Shown: positions 7,409 to 16,788 of the stretch, one piece after another
How positions within the stretch are numbered: the stretch's first letter is position 1
Layout: every line of letters begins with the position of its first letter
From: Alphaproteobacteria bacterium
GTDB taxonomy: Bacteria; Pseudomonadota; Alphaproteobacteria; Micavibrionales; Micavibrionaceae
Direction of reading: 5' to 3'
Assembly: GCA_020848095.1 (NCBI GenBank)
Contig: JADLAT010000023.1
Location: forward strand, 24,775 to 88,774
DNA: 64,000 nucleotides
Position numbers and translations under genes: made by a program
The notes under the pieces: model-generated
Told to the model about the DNA's origin: nothing
Seen by the model: only the letters and a program-made list of their open reading frames with translations
The model's database searches: none

Positions 7409-9660
7409 GCGATCAGATTGCCGTTATCGAGCAGGGTTTGCGCATCCAGAACCTCGCCGGGATTACTGAGCTTGGCGATATAGGACATGCTATACGCATC
7501 GCCCGCGCCATCGCGATCGACCGCCACGGAGATATCTCCCTTGGATGCGGGTGCATCGAAGCGGATGAAATCGTTAATATCGCTGACGCCCTCTTCGTAG
7601 CCAATCAGAATATCCGTGATGTCCAGAACATCGCCCTGTGCGGTTTTGAAATCGCGGATACGATTGATGGTGCCGTCCATATCCTCGACCGTGAATTTAA
7701 AAGTATCCGCCCCTAACTGGCCCCAGAGTGTGTCTTCACCGGCGCCGCCATAGATAATATCATCACCGTCGCCCGCAAAAATCGTGTCTTTTCCGGCATC
7801 GCCATAGAGCGTGTCATTGCCCGCATCACCGCTCAGGATATCATCGCCATCGCCGCCATTAAGGATGTCATCGCCCAGCCCGCCATAGAGCGTATCTATG
7901 CCGGCATCGCCATAGATCGTGTCGTTGCCGTCCTCACCATATATTTTATCGTCACCATCACCGCCATAGATCGTATCGTGGCCTTCATTGCCGGTAATGA
8001 TATCATTGCCGGCATCGCCGTAAATCAGGTCATCACCAAGGCCACCATAGATTGAATCATCACCATTACCGCCGTAGATGGTATCATTTCCATCGTTCCC
8101 GTAGAGGTAGTCTATCCCGTCATCACCGTGCAGCGTGTCATCGCCCGCATCGCCATAGAGGTAATCGTTACCGATTCCGCCATGGAGCGTGTCATTACCG
8201 TCATCACCATGGAGAATGTCATTGCCTTCATCACCATAAAGCGTATCGTTTCCATTGCCGCCGTTCAGGTGGTCGTTTTTATCTCCGCCATAGACAATGT
8301 CATCATCATCATCGGCAAAAATCGTATCAGCCCCGCCGCCGCCATAGATAATGTCGTTCCCCGCGCCGGAATTTATTGTGTCATTGCCGTCCTGCGCATA
8401 AATAATATCGTTCAGGGCGGTGGTATCAATCATGGAATCGCCAATGCTGGATACGATAATATTGGTGAGAATGGTCAGATTTACGGTCGCGCTGCCTGTG
8501 CCGCCCTGCCCATCGAGCGCGGTATAGGTGAAGCTGTCCGGTCCTGTGTAGCCCGGCGCCGGAATATAGGTAAAATCGCCATTGGCCAGAAGCGTTACCG
8601 TTCCGCCATTAGCCGTAACAAATGTTTTGGGTTCAACGGAAAGTGCATCGCCCTCAATATCGGTATCAACGCCATGCCCGTTATCGGCCAATACATTGCC
8701 CGTTACAATATTATCTGCATGCCCTGTGATTTCATCGTCTTGCGCCGCCGGACCATCATTCACAGCGGCGACATTCAATGTAACTGTCGCGATAGAAATG
8801 GCACCATCCGGATCAGACAGGGTATATTCGAAACTATCCGTCCCGTAAAAATTCTCTGCCGGGGTGTAGGTGAAGCTCCCATCCGCTAACAAGACCACCG
8901 TCCCGCCATTAGCGGTGGTGACGTTTGCCGGGGTAACGCTCAGGGTATCGCCATCGGCATCGCTGTCTGCGCCTGCGGTATTATCGTTCAGCACGTTGCC
9001 GGTGATGACCACATCCTCATGCCCGTTGAAAATATCGTCCCGGGCAACAGGCGCATCATTTACATCCGGCTTTGTGATGGTGATTTCAAGCGTTACATCA
9101 TCGAAATCCTTATCCCCCAAACCTTTAGAATCTTCAAAACCTATCTTTATGGTTTCGGTTGTATCGTTTTCCTCACGCGTGATTTGCGTGTGATCCTTGC
9201 CATCGCTATTTAAGCTATCGCCGCCGCCATGATAAATTTGGCCCTTTATAACGGTTTCCTTGCCCGCATAAGAATGGATAAAACTAACGTCCCTGGCATT
9301 ATCGTAAATAGTGGCCGGGCGTTCATCACTTTGGCCGTGGTGATAAATAAAGTCGATATCGCCTTGGGTCAGATCAATTTTTTGGAAACTTTTATTGGCT
9401 TTATAGCCATCGGCAATGATGAAAATACCAAGACTTTGTGCCCCATCGCCCCCCAAATCAAGATTCAGGCTTGTGCCCGCAGGTGCGCTTTGAGCATTTT
9501 CAAAGACAATCTCTACGCCCTCAATCGTACCATCAGCGCCGATCTTATAATACCCGACCGTGTTTTTGGCGCTGGAAGAAGAGCCTGTGAGTTTAAGGCT
9601 CGCCTCCGTACTTGTATCCGTATGCCCAAGGGGCGTGCTTTTGGTGTTTATGCTTTTCAA
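7405..9660 (-). CDS. RTX-repeat adhesin-like protein with DUF4114 and cadherin-like domains
   Basis: A 751-residue secreted protein. The order is an N-terminal DUF4114-like region (to about residue 190, with GFEDSKGLGDKDFDDVTLEI-type residues), two cadherin-like/tandem-95 repeats each beginning NDAPVARDD or NDGPAAQDD and ending FTYTP..GTDSFEYT, then about 25 RTX nonapeptides (GGxGxDxxY) from about residue 415 to 650, and a C-terminal type I secretion target domain. There is no Sec signal peptide, as expected for type I export. The start is TTG with AAAGG upstream. The C-terminal 100 residues closely match those of the adjacent serralysin. Calcium binding in the RTX part would drive folding outside the cell. 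Confidence 0.88.
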   Translation of the reverse strand: MKSINTKSTPLGHTDTSTEASLKLTGSSSSAKNTVGYYKIGADGTIEGVEIVFENAQSAPAGTSLNLDLGGDGAQSLGIFIIADGYKANKSFQKIDLTQGDIDFIYHHGQSDERPATIYDNARDVSFIHSYAGKETVIKGQIYHGGGDSLNSDGKDHTQITREENDTTETIKIGFEDSKGLGDKDFDDVTLEITITKPDVNDAPVARDDIFNGHEDVVITGNVLNDNTAGADSDADGDTLSVTPANVTTANGGTVVLLADGSFTYTPAENFYGTDSFEYTLSDPDGAISIATVTLNVAAVNDGPAAQDDEITGHADNIVTGNVLADNGHGVDTDIEGDALSVEPKTFVTANGGTVTLLANGDFTYIPAPGYTGPDSFTYTALDGQGGTGSATVNLTILTNIIVSSIGDSMIDTTALNDIIYAQDGNDTINSGAGNDIIYGGGGADTIFADDDDDIVYGGDKNDHLNGGNGNDTLYGDEGNDILHGDDGNDTLHGGIGNDYLYGDAGDDTLHGDDGIDYLYGNDGNDTIYGGNGDDSIYGGLGDDLIYGDAGNDIITGNEGHDTIYGGDGDDKIYGEDGNDTIYGDAGIDTLYGGLGDDILNGGDGDDILSGDAGNDTLYGDAGKDTIFAGDGDDIIYGGAGEDTLWGQLGADTFKFTVEDMDGTINRIRDFKTAQGDVLDITDILIGYEEGVSDINDFIRFDAPASKGDISVAVDRDGAGDAYSMSYIAKLSNPGEVLDAQTLLDNGNLIA
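7717..8410 (-). repeat. RTX nonapeptide-coding tandem repeat array
   Basis: About 25 degenerate 27-base units encode GGxGxDxxY calcium-binding turns. On the + strand they appear as recurring gccatagagcgtgtcattgcc-like strings. The periodicity comes from protein structure and not from a DNA element. Confidence 0.9.
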
Positions 9661-9749
9661 TGTCCTGCCTTTTATTTTTTTATATCTATAGCTATTTTAA
9701 AGCTATAATTATTAACATAATGATAATATTGGCGGGCTTGATTTCCCTT

Positions 9750-12700
9750 CTAGGCAATGATATCGCCTGAATTGTACAGAGTCTGTGCGTCCAGCAAGGC
9801 TCCACCGGTGTTTATTTTTGCGATATATTCCAGATTAAAGACCCCGGCGGTACCGTCCCGGTCGATCCCCATAACCACTTCGCCCTTGGCATTGGGCGCG
9901 GTGAAGGTCAGGAAGTCACTGATATTGCTCACCCCGATTGTAAACCCGCTGAGCAGGTTGGACAAGTCGAGTTTATCGCCTTCGGCCGCGTTGAAATCCT
10001 TGATATAATCATAATTGCCATCCAGATCCGCCGCGCGGAAAACAAATGTATCAGCGCCGGCGCCGCCCCAGATCAAATCTACGCCGAGGCCGCCATAGAG
10101 CGTGTCATTTCCATCGCCGCCATAAAGGCGATCATTGCCAGCATCGCCATAGAGCGTGTCATTCCCGGAATCGCCACTTAGAATATCATTACCGTTTCCA
10201 CCATAGAGCGTGTCATTATCCGCCCCGCCATAGGCAAGATCATCGTCATCCCCGCCATAGATAATGTCGTCCCCGGCTTCGCCATAGAGGGTATCACTCC
10301 CGGCCTCACCGTATAATGTGTCATTACCCGCATCGCCGCTCATGATATCATTGCCCGTGCCGCCCCAGAGCGTATCATTACCCCAGCCGCCATAAAGCGT
10401 ATCATTACCCGCATCGCCGTAAAGCGTGTCGTTATCCGCATCGCCAAACAAGACATCATCCCCGTCATCGCCATGCATGATATCGTCACCTGCGTCGCCG
10501 CGCATAACATCATTATCCGCGCCGCCGTTTATGGTGTCGTTACCCGTGCCGCCATACAGAGAATCTCTGCCTGCGCCGCCGTTGAGCGTGTCCGCGCCGT
10601 CGCCGCCATAAATTGCATCATCGCCCGCATCGCCGTTAATGATGTCATCACCGCTTTCGCCATAGAGATAGTCATTACCATCACCACCGCTAATCGTATC
10701 ATTATCCGCGCCGCCGTAAATTGCATCAATACCGGCATCGCCATAGAGAAGATCAGCGCCAGCATTGCCGTATATGTAATCATTACCATCATCACCATGG
10801 ATGGTATCAGCACCATCATCCCCGCCCAGAATGTCGTTATCAGCGCCACCATTGATCGTATCATCACCGGTGCCGCCGTAGATTTTATCAATACCGGCAT
10901 TACCATTCAGGATGTCGTTCCCGGCATCGCCAAAAATGCGGTCATTGCCGATACCGCCAGACACGATATCTATGCCGTTACCGCCATAGATATCATCATT
11001 GCCATCGCCGCCATTAAGGATGTCATCCCCGTCCCCGCCGGAGAGGACATCATCGCCCGCATCGCCGTTTAGCGTATCATTTCCATCCTGGCCGTACAGG
11101 CGATCATTGCCAGCGCCCGCGGACATGACATCATCCCCCAAGCCACCATAGAGCGTGTCGTTCCCCACTACGCCGGTGATGGTTAGCGTATCATTGCCCG
11201 CTTTGCCATCGAATATGACCGCAAAATTAGCATGCGTCCCGGTCAGGGTCATGGAGTCGTCACCCGCAAGGCCATAGAGTGTTATGCTGCCGGGGGCATT
11301 GGCATTGGTTATATTAATGTCCAGATTGGTGGTTGTTCTGGTGAATGTAGCGATATTGCCCGTGGCGCCGCTGTAGCCCAGCTCCGCCGCCGTGAGCGTA
11401 TCGGACCCCAGCGCAGTCGATTGATAATAATATTTTGCTGCCCCCTCCCGGAAGAACATTGTGTAGGTTTCCGGCTCATAAGCCTGAGCCTCTACCTCCG
11501 CGAAGGTATAGGACGTGCCGTTAAACAGGAAGTTTTCAATATTTGTTACCGTATCGGTCCAGCTTTGCGCGATGTGCTGGAGCGTCAGGGTGACAGAATC
11601 CACTAACGATACCAAAAAAGCGCTGATGTCGAAGGCATAAACAGCCGTATCCGTGCCGCCCTCGCCGTTCAGGGTGTCGTTGCCTGTGCTGGCATAGAAG
11701 GTATCGTTGCCCAGCCCGCCGCGCAGGATGTTATTGGTCGTATTGCCCGTAAGGCTGTCGTTCCCGGAACCACCAATGGCGTTTTCAATCACCGCGCCAA
11801 AGGCAATGACGATATTATTGGTCATGTAGCCCGCGCTGGTGAAAGCGCCCTCGACCAGCGTTATGACCTGATTTGTAGAATAGCCAGACAGGTCGAGCGT
11901 GTCGTTCCCCGCACCATCCCAGATGGCAAAAGGCGCGCTGGAGACGCTGAGGTCGTATTGCGTATAGCCCGCATTGCTATTAAAGCCGTAAACAGTGTCC
12001 CCGGCTCTGGTGGAATTGTTAACGCCGTAAATCTGTTGCAGAGCCATAATGTCATAGAGCATCGGCGTGGCCGCGTATTGCCAGACGCCGCTTTGTGCCC
12101 AGTGATCCGTCCCCAGCAGATTGGCATTGTTATAGGACATAATGGAATACTGGCGGTTGTCATTGAGATAGGCCACTTGCGTATCATAATTGACGTTGCC
12201 GTTGTAATTGCCCTGATGCCCCAGACCGAGCGAATGGCCGATCTCATGCAAGATTGTCTGCACGCCGTATTTGCCGATGGTGGTCAGATCTGACCAGCTG
12301 CCGGTATCCGTATCAATGGAAAGCGTATTGGAGGCGATATTACCGCTGCCGCTGTAATAGCTGGAACCGGAATAGGCTCCACCATCGCTGCCTTCAACAA
12401 TATTGATGTTACCGCCGCTGCTGACTTCCGAGAACTGAATGTCCGCGACATCCGCCCAGAGGTTAAAGGCCATTCTGAAGCTGTCTTTTTCAGCGTTTGT
12501 ATAGCCGCTGCCGAAGCTGAAGGTTACTGTATCTTGCGCCCATTGACGCGTATTGGCCGAGCCACCCGCATATTGCCAATAGCCGGTTACGAGTTGGTCC
12601 ACCATTTGCTGGGTCGTGCCGTAGGTCGAGGGCGCGGCGGCGGGATCATCGTAATAAAGCCCCTGTTGCACGCCGAAGAGGGGGTCTGTGTGGTTACTGC

Positions 12701-12764
12701 CGGAGCACGCCGGACAGCCGCAGGCAGAATCGTGCCCCATCTCTTGTGTTGAATCGTCACTCAT
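9750..12764 (-). CDS. Serralysin-type metalloprotease (M10) with long RTX array
   Basis: A 1004-residue secreted zinc protease. The catalytic domain lies in about residues 50-270, with H173-E174-x-x-H177-x-x-G180-x-x-H183 as zinc ligands and the SIMSY Met-turn at 207-211. A first small group of Gly/Asp-rich repeats follows, then a beta-rich linker, then an unusually long RTX array (about residues 530-895), and a C-terminal type I secretion domain of about 100 residues shared with the neighbouring RTX protein. Typical serralysins are about 480 residues, so this one carries a much enlarged RTX part. The N-terminus has a CGCPAC motif that classical serralysins lack. No ABC exporter or adaptor gene lies next to it. 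Confidence 0.93.
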   Translation of the reverse strand: MSDDSTQEMGHDSACGCPACSGSNHTDPLFGVQQGLYYDDPAAAPSTYGTTQQMVDQLVTGYWQYAGGSANTRQWAQDTVTFSFGSGYTNAEKDSFRMAFNLWADVADIQFSEVSSGGNINIVEGSDGGAYSGSSYYSGSGNIASNTLSIDTDTGSWSDLTTIGKYGVQTILHEIGHSLGLGHQGNYNGNVNYDTQVAYLNDNRQYSIMSYNNANLLGTDHWAQSGVWQYAATPMLYDIMALQQIYGVNNSTRAGDTVYGFNSNAGYTQYDLSVSSAPFAIWDGAGNDTLDLSGYSTNQVITLVEGAFTSAGYMTNNIVIAFGAVIENAIGGSGNDSLTGNTTNNILRGGLGNDTFYASTGNDTLNGEGGTDTAVYAFDISAFLVSLVDSVTLTLQHIAQSWTDTVTNIENFLFNGTSYTFAEVEAQAYEPETYTMFFREGAAKYYYQSTALGSDTLTAAELGYSGATGNIATFTRTTTNLDINITNANAPGSITLYGLAGDDSMTLTGTHANFAVIFDGKAGNDTLTITGVVGNDTLYGGLGDDVMSAGAGNDRLYGQDGNDTLNGDAGDDVLSGGDGDDILNGGDGNDDIYGGNGIDIVSGGIGNDRIFGDAGNDILNGNAGIDKIYGGTGDDTINGGADNDILGGDDGADTIHGDDGNDYIYGNAGADLLYGDAGIDAIYGGADNDTISGGDGNDYLYGESGDDIINGDAGDDAIYGGDGADTLNGGAGRDSLYGGTGNDTINGGADNDVMRGDAGDDIMHGDDGDDVLFGDADNDTLYGDAGNDTLYGGWGNDTLWGGTGNDIMSGDAGNDTLYGEAGSDTLYGEAGDDIIYGGDDDDLAYGGADNDTLYGGNGNDILSGDSGNDTLYGDAGNDRLYGGDGNDTLYGGLGVDLIWGGAGADTFVFRAADLDGNYDYIKDFNAAEGDKLDLSNLLSGFTIGVSNISDFLTFTAPNAKGEVVMGIDRDGTAGVFNLEYIAKINTGGALLDAQTLYNSGDIIA
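10060..11200 (-). repeat. RTX nonapeptide-coding tandem repeat array
   Basis: Roughly forty 27-base units in the serralysin gene encode GGxGNDxLYGxx turns. The same codon-level pattern occurs in the 7.7-8.4 kb array, so the two arrays could recombine. Confidence 0.9.
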
Positions 12765-12902
12765 ATAAAAACATCCCCGCCTATTATTTTTTATTTAAAA
12801 ACTACCCCAGTCCTTTTAGTTTAGAGGGTAAGTCTTGATATCGCTTTAAAATTGCCTACAATTTTATGTATCTCCTGATTCTTTTAGCGTATTGTTTTTA
12901 AT
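12765..12902. other. Divergent intergenic region between serralysin and SGNH-like gene
   Basis: 138 AT-rich bases separate the two divergent starts. Both promoters should lie here. I see no hexamer pair good enough to assign. Confidence 0.4.
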
Positions 12903-14018
12903 ATGAAATATTCCCTTACCTCCTTCCGGGCCTTTTTAATTTTTGTGCTTTCGGGCTTTATTTTCTGTTTTTTATTGATGGTGGGATTTAATGCGGCCCT
13001 TGACCCGCTGCATGTTTTGCGCGCGCCGGCGGCGCAGGATTATTACGATACGGAAAGCCGTTTTGGCATGCCGGGACTTGTTCTCCATAATCAAGCCCCG
13101 GATGCGGTTGTGGGAACCTCCATCGTTCAGGATTTTGATGAGGTGTTTTACAAACACGAGACTGGCCGAGCGCTTTCGCGTTACCTTCTGACAGGGGGGA
13201 CGGCCTATGAACAGCGCCGCATGATTGAAACGCTTTTGCGCGCCGAAACGCCGCCAGAGCTTATAATATGGGGCGTTGCGCCCACATCGTTTTTTGCGCC
13301 CGGTCTTGAGAGCATCCGCTGGGACCAGTTTCCGGAGCATCTTTACACACAACAGCCCTCGCCCCTGCGCTATGTAGCTTCGTTTCAAACTTTTTACCGG
13401 CTTTTGCGGCAGATTCCGGCGCGCCTGCGTGGGAACAGCCAAAGCCCGGAGCAGCGCTTCAAAAGCACCCATGAGGACGCCGCAGGGGATGCCCAGAATG
13501 GCAGCCGGATTTACAAAACCTATTGCGGCGCGCAGATGGGCCGGCGGCTGGCGCGGCTGGGGGCGTATGATTACAGCCTGATGCACGCGCAGCTGGAGCA
13601 AAATTTGCGTCCTATTCTCGAAAACCACCCGGAAATCGCCTTTACGCTGTTTTTACCGCCCTATTCTCTGGTGCAGTTTGCCGAATTTGAAAAAGCGGGT
13701 GTTCTGGATGAGGTTCTCCGGTTTCGCACGCTGCTGGCCGCGCTTGTGAAGGATTATCCCCATGCCGCGCTTTATGATTTCGGCAGCGATATTCCCATGA
13801 TTTCCAATCTGGGCGATTATCACGATGGCGTTCACTATGGCTCCGCCACGATGCAAGCGATGATCGCAGCCATGCAGGATAAGCGCGGGTGGGTGGAAAA
13901 CGGGAATATAAAAGTGCAGAATGAGCGTCTGCGCCGTGCCGTACAACAAGGCAGCCCGCAAATATGGCATGATGCCGAGGATTATTGCCGGGCGGCGGGG
14001 TTAGAAATTAAAATATAG
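12903..14018 (+). CDS. SGNH-like / AlgX-AlgJ-type membrane-anchored protein
   Basis: A 371-residue protein with one N-terminal membrane helix (residues about 8-33) and a periplasmic domain. DAVVGTSIVQDF near residue 87 fits the nucleophile block (GxS) of SGNH-type O-acetyltransferase partners, and DYHDGVHYG near residue 303 supplies the Asp/His block. Proteins of this kind work with MBOAT acyltransferases in O-acetylation of exopolysaccharides. The gene is convergent with an MBOAT gene, and their ends overlap by 18 bases, which supports that pairing. Assignment to a specific AlgX or AlgJ subfamily is not possible by eye. Confidence 0.6.
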   Translation: MKYSLTSFRAFLIFVLSGFIFCFLLMVGFNAALDPLHVLRAPAAQDYYDTESRFGMPGLVLHNQAPDAVVGTSIVQDFDEVFYKHETGRALSRYLLTGGTAYEQRRMIETLLRAETPPELIIWGVAPTSFFAPGLESIRWDQFPEHLYTQQPSPLRYVASFQTFYRLLRQIPARLRGNSQSPEQRFKSTHEDAAGDAQNGSRIYKTYCGAQMGRRLARLGAYDYSLMHAQLEQNLRPILENHPEIAFTLFLPPYSLVQFAEFEKAGVLDEVLRFRTLLAALVKDYPHAALYDFGSDIPMISNLGDYHDGVHYGSATMQAMIAAMQDKRGWVENGNIKVQNERLRRAVQQGSPQIWHDAEDYCRAAGLEIKI

Positions 14019-15416
14019 AAATTCGGCCTGCACGAATTGCATAAGCAGCAGGCATAGGAATAAAAGGCCGCCCAAGGCCAGCCCCTGCACCGCGGAGGGG
14101 CGCCATCGTCCTATAACGGGAATTTGGCGCAAACATCCCCGGCCCCGCAGCCATTGATGGACATTGGGCATAAACAGCGCGATGAACAACCCCGCCCCCG
14201 CAATGGCGAAGCCGGGTACAATCTGTCCCCCCGTGCCCGCCAGAGAGGGCGAGAGCATGGAATGCCAAAGGGAGAACGCCGATTCCAGGCTTTGCGCCCG
14301 AAACAAAGCCCAGGCAAACACCACGGCGATAAAGGTTATGAGCCATGAAACGCCGCGCGGCATTGCCAGCCCCGTCCACCGCCAGAGGTAATTAAGGCAT
14401 AAAAACAGGCCATGCAGCCCGCCCCAGAGGATAAAAGTCCAGCCCGCGCCATGCCACAGCCCGCCGATCAGCATAGTCAGCATTAAATTGAGGTAGCGCC
14501 GTGCGCCGCCTTTGCGGTTGCCGCCCAGCGGAATATAGACGTAATCGCGCAAAAACCGGGAAAGCGTCATGTGCCAGCGCCGCCAGAAATCAATGATATT
14601 CAAGGCTTTATACGGCGAGAAGAAATTAAGCGGCAGACGGATGCCAAAAAGCAGGCCCAGACCGATGGCCATATCCGAATAGGCGGAGAAATCAAAATAA
14701 AGCTGCAACGTATAGGACAGCGCCGCCAGCCAGCTCTGAGAAAAGCTTAGAGGCGCGCTCAGGCTTTGTTCGAATAAAGGCGCGGCCACCATGCCCAGCG
14801 GATCGGCAAGCAGCGTTTTTTTAGCCAATCCCAGAATAAAACAGGCCGCCCCCAGCGCCACCCAGCGGGAATTGGCTGCGCGGGCGAAATTTTTGAGCTG
14901 GGGCAGGATTTCCTTTTGATGCACAATCGGCCCGGCGATCAATTGCGGAAAGAAGCTGACAAACAAGGCGTATTCGCGCAAAGGGGGGGAGGCGACCTTG
15001 CGCTGATACCGGTCCACCAGATAAGCAATTTGCTGAAAAGTAAAAAACGATATGCCCAGCGGCAAAAGCGGACTGGCGAAATCGAAGCTTTTTTCAATCT
15101 GGGTGGCAGAAAAAATCTGGGACAGGGCAAACCAGAAATATTTGTAATAGCCGATCAGCCCCAGATTAAAGGCCAGCCCGGCGAGCAGCCAGATTTTAGC
15201 ATATTTTTTACCAATGAGAACACCAACCCCGTAATTTACCATGATCGAAATCAGCAGCAAAAGGAGGTAAAGCGGGTTCCACCAGCTATAGAAAAAGAGC
15301 GAAGCCAGCGTCAGCCAGTAAACCCGGGCGCGCACAGATAAAGAAGGCAGCGCATAAAACCCCAGCAGGACGACCGGCAGGAATGCAAAGATAAAAATAT
15401 AGGAATTAAACAGCAT
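14001..15416 (-). CDS. MBOAT family membrane-bound O-acyltransferase (AlgI/DltB-like)
   Basis: A 471-residue polytopic protein of the MBOAT family. LLPLGISFFTFQQIAYLVD, FPQLIAGPIVHQKEILPQL, DFSAYSDMAIGLGLLFGIRLP and NIIDFWRRWHMTLSRFLRDYVYIPLGG are the usual AlgI blocks. The putative catalytic His lies in GGLWHGAGWTFILWGGLHG. It passes acyl groups across the inner membrane to an exopolysaccharide or cell-wall polymer. Its ATG overlaps the end of the upstream glycosyltransferase by 11 bases, so both come from one minus-strand transcript. Acetyl transfer is the likely reaction. Confidence 0.93.
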   Translation of the reverse strand: MLFNSYIFIFAFLPVVLLGFYALPSLSVRARVYWLTLASLFFYSWWNPLYLLLLLISIMVNYGVGVLIGKKYAKIWLLAGLAFNLGLIGYYKYFWFALSQIFSATQIEKSFDFASPLLPLGISFFTFQQIAYLVDRYQRKVASPPLREYALFVSFFPQLIAGPIVHQKEILPQLKNFARAANSRWVALGAACFILGLAKKTLLADPLGMVAAPLFEQSLSAPLSFSQSWLAALSYTLQLYFDFSAYSDMAIGLGLLFGIRLPLNFFSPYKALNIIDFWRRWHMTLSRFLRDYVYIPLGGNRKGGARRYLNLMLTMLIGGLWHGAGWTFILWGGLHGLFLCLNYLWRWTGLAMPRGVSWLITFIAVVFAWALFRAQSLESAFSLWHSMLSPSLAGTGGQIVPGFAIAGAGLFIALFMPNVHQWLRGRGCLRQIPVIGRWRPSAVQGLALGGLLFLCLLLMQFVQAEFLYFNF

Positions 15417-16638
15417 GTTTCAAAAGCGGCGTCTCTTCGGGCGCAGATTTGCGGGCGGCAGCAAAATTGGCAAAGCTTTTCCAAAATTCATAGCGCACCG
15501 GCATAAGCCGCTCGGATGTATAGAATTTTGATTTTTCAAAATTGCGGATAGCTTCCTGTTTTCGCCATTCTTTATTGGAGAGCATTTTATCAATCCCCCG
15601 CCACAAAGTCGTGGCATCGCCGGGTTTATGGAGACAATCGGGAGAGAGCAGCTCCGGGATACCGCCCGCCGTTGAACCCAGAACGGGACAACCCATGCTC
15701 ATGGCTTCGATGGTGGCGCGCGGGACACCCTCTTGAAAGCTGGGCTGGATATAAAGATCTATATCCTTGAGCCAGTCTAAAACGCCCGCGCCCGATTGAA
15801 TGACCCCTTCGAAGGACACAAGATGATCCACCCCCATAGAACGCGCCAAAGCCCGGTATTTTTCCGGCCTGCCGGGCCCAAGTATCTTAAATACGAAACG
15901 TCCCGGATTGTTATTTTCTATGCGGCGAAGTGCCTCAAAAGCAATATGAATGCCTTTAAGTTTATTCCCCAGTGTTCCGATCAACCCGATCACCAGCATT
16001 TCATTATCTTCCGCCGCCTCTATAGATTGCAGGCGTTTTTCAAGAATTTGAGGATCGGGCGCGGGGATGCGGACGTTGGAGGCCACCGCCGTATGTCCGT
16101 GGGTTTTATAGCGCCCTTGCAGAAAATTCTGGCTTACATATAAAACGTAATCCGCGTGTGCGGTTATGACTTTATCCCGCAGATACCGGATGGGGGCATA
16201 GATTTTCCCATAGGGGCTGCCGTGGTTCCAGGTACTGTCCCACGCGCAGGCCGACATTTCCATGGCAATTGGTTTTTTCATAGCTCTGGCATGTTTGTAG
16301 GCCAGCCAGCCCAGATCGCTCACCGCGCGGATAACAACAGCATCTGATTCAGCGACCAGTTTTTTTAAGGCCCGGTCCACGTTTTTTCGATTTTTCAACA
16401 GCCCGCAGATCGAGTTAATGTTCGGCATAAGCTCAAAATCCACCTCCGGTCCGGAGCTGACGTTAAGCTTTTGTAAATCATGGTTTTTATTTAAAATTGC
16501 GCCCCGCCCGAGGATGGTCACATCCGAAAACGCCCTGATATAAGGTTCGTAATAAGAATAGGGGAACTGGCCCTGTGAATAGACCGTACCCAATTCAGAT
16601 TGGAAATAAACGTTATCGTGGCAATAAAGGAGTTTCAT
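15406..16638 (-). CDS. Glycosyltransferase family 4-type (GT-B)
   Basis: A 410-residue GT-B glycosyltransferase. The C-terminal half shows GLIGTLGNKLKGIHIAFEALRRI, FKILGPGRPEKYRALA and PSFQEGVPRATIEAMSMGCPVLGSTAGGIPELL, the nucleotide-sugar binding pattern of GT4 enzymes with the E-x7-E motif. The frame is open upstream to a GTG at 16677, but the family-like start MKLLYCHDNVYF at 16638 is preferred. No strong Shine-Dalgarno sequence is visible for either. It sits in one transcript with the MBOAT gene and probably builds the glycan which that enzyme acylates. Confidence 0.85.
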   Translation of the reverse strand: MKLLYCHDNVYFQSELGTVYSQGQFPYSYYEPYIRAFSDVTILGRGAILNKNHDLQKLNVSSGPEVDFELMPNINSICGLLKNRKNVDRALKKLVAESDAVVIRAVSDLGWLAYKHARAMKKPIAMEMSACAWDSTWNHGSPYGKIYAPIRYLRDKVITAHADYVLYVSQNFLQGRYKTHGHTAVASNVRIPAPDPQILEKRLQSIEAAEDNEMLVIGLIGTLGNKLKGIHIAFEALRRIENNNPGRFVFKILGPGRPEKYRALARSMGVDHLVSFEGVIQSGAGVLDWLKDIDLYIQPSFQEGVPRATIEAMSMGCPVLGSTAGGIPELLSPDCLHKPGDATTLWRGIDKMLSNKEWRKQEAIRNFEKSKFYTSERLMPVRYEFWKSFANFAAARKSAPEETPLLKHAV

Positions 16639-16788
16639 AATTAAAAATTCTTGGAATAATAAAATATCATACGTCACACAGGATATTTCACAAAACGTAT
16701 TAAGTATATCAATAACTTGATTTATTTACATGCGCGAGCGTATCGCCATAAAACTTTCCTTTTAAAAGGAACCTGATATGCCTGAAAC

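Noticed and set aside
7717..8410. Regular short repeats that might suggest a CRISPR array
   Set aside because: The units are contiguous 27-base codon repeats without unique spacers, in frame with the RTX protein.
7438..9708. Several long + strand open frames opposite the first RTX gene, including His/Arg-rich and Ile/Val-rich ones
   Set aside because: They are mirror frames of the repeat-rich RTX gene; the repeats remove stop codons from all frames. No start signals or family matches.
10046..11072. + strand repeat-rich frames opposite the serralysin
   Set aside because: Antisense shadow of the RTX array.
16639..16677. N-terminal extension of the glycosyltransferase from a GTG
   Set aside because: The extra 13 residues lack homology-like character; the MKLLYC start fits the family.
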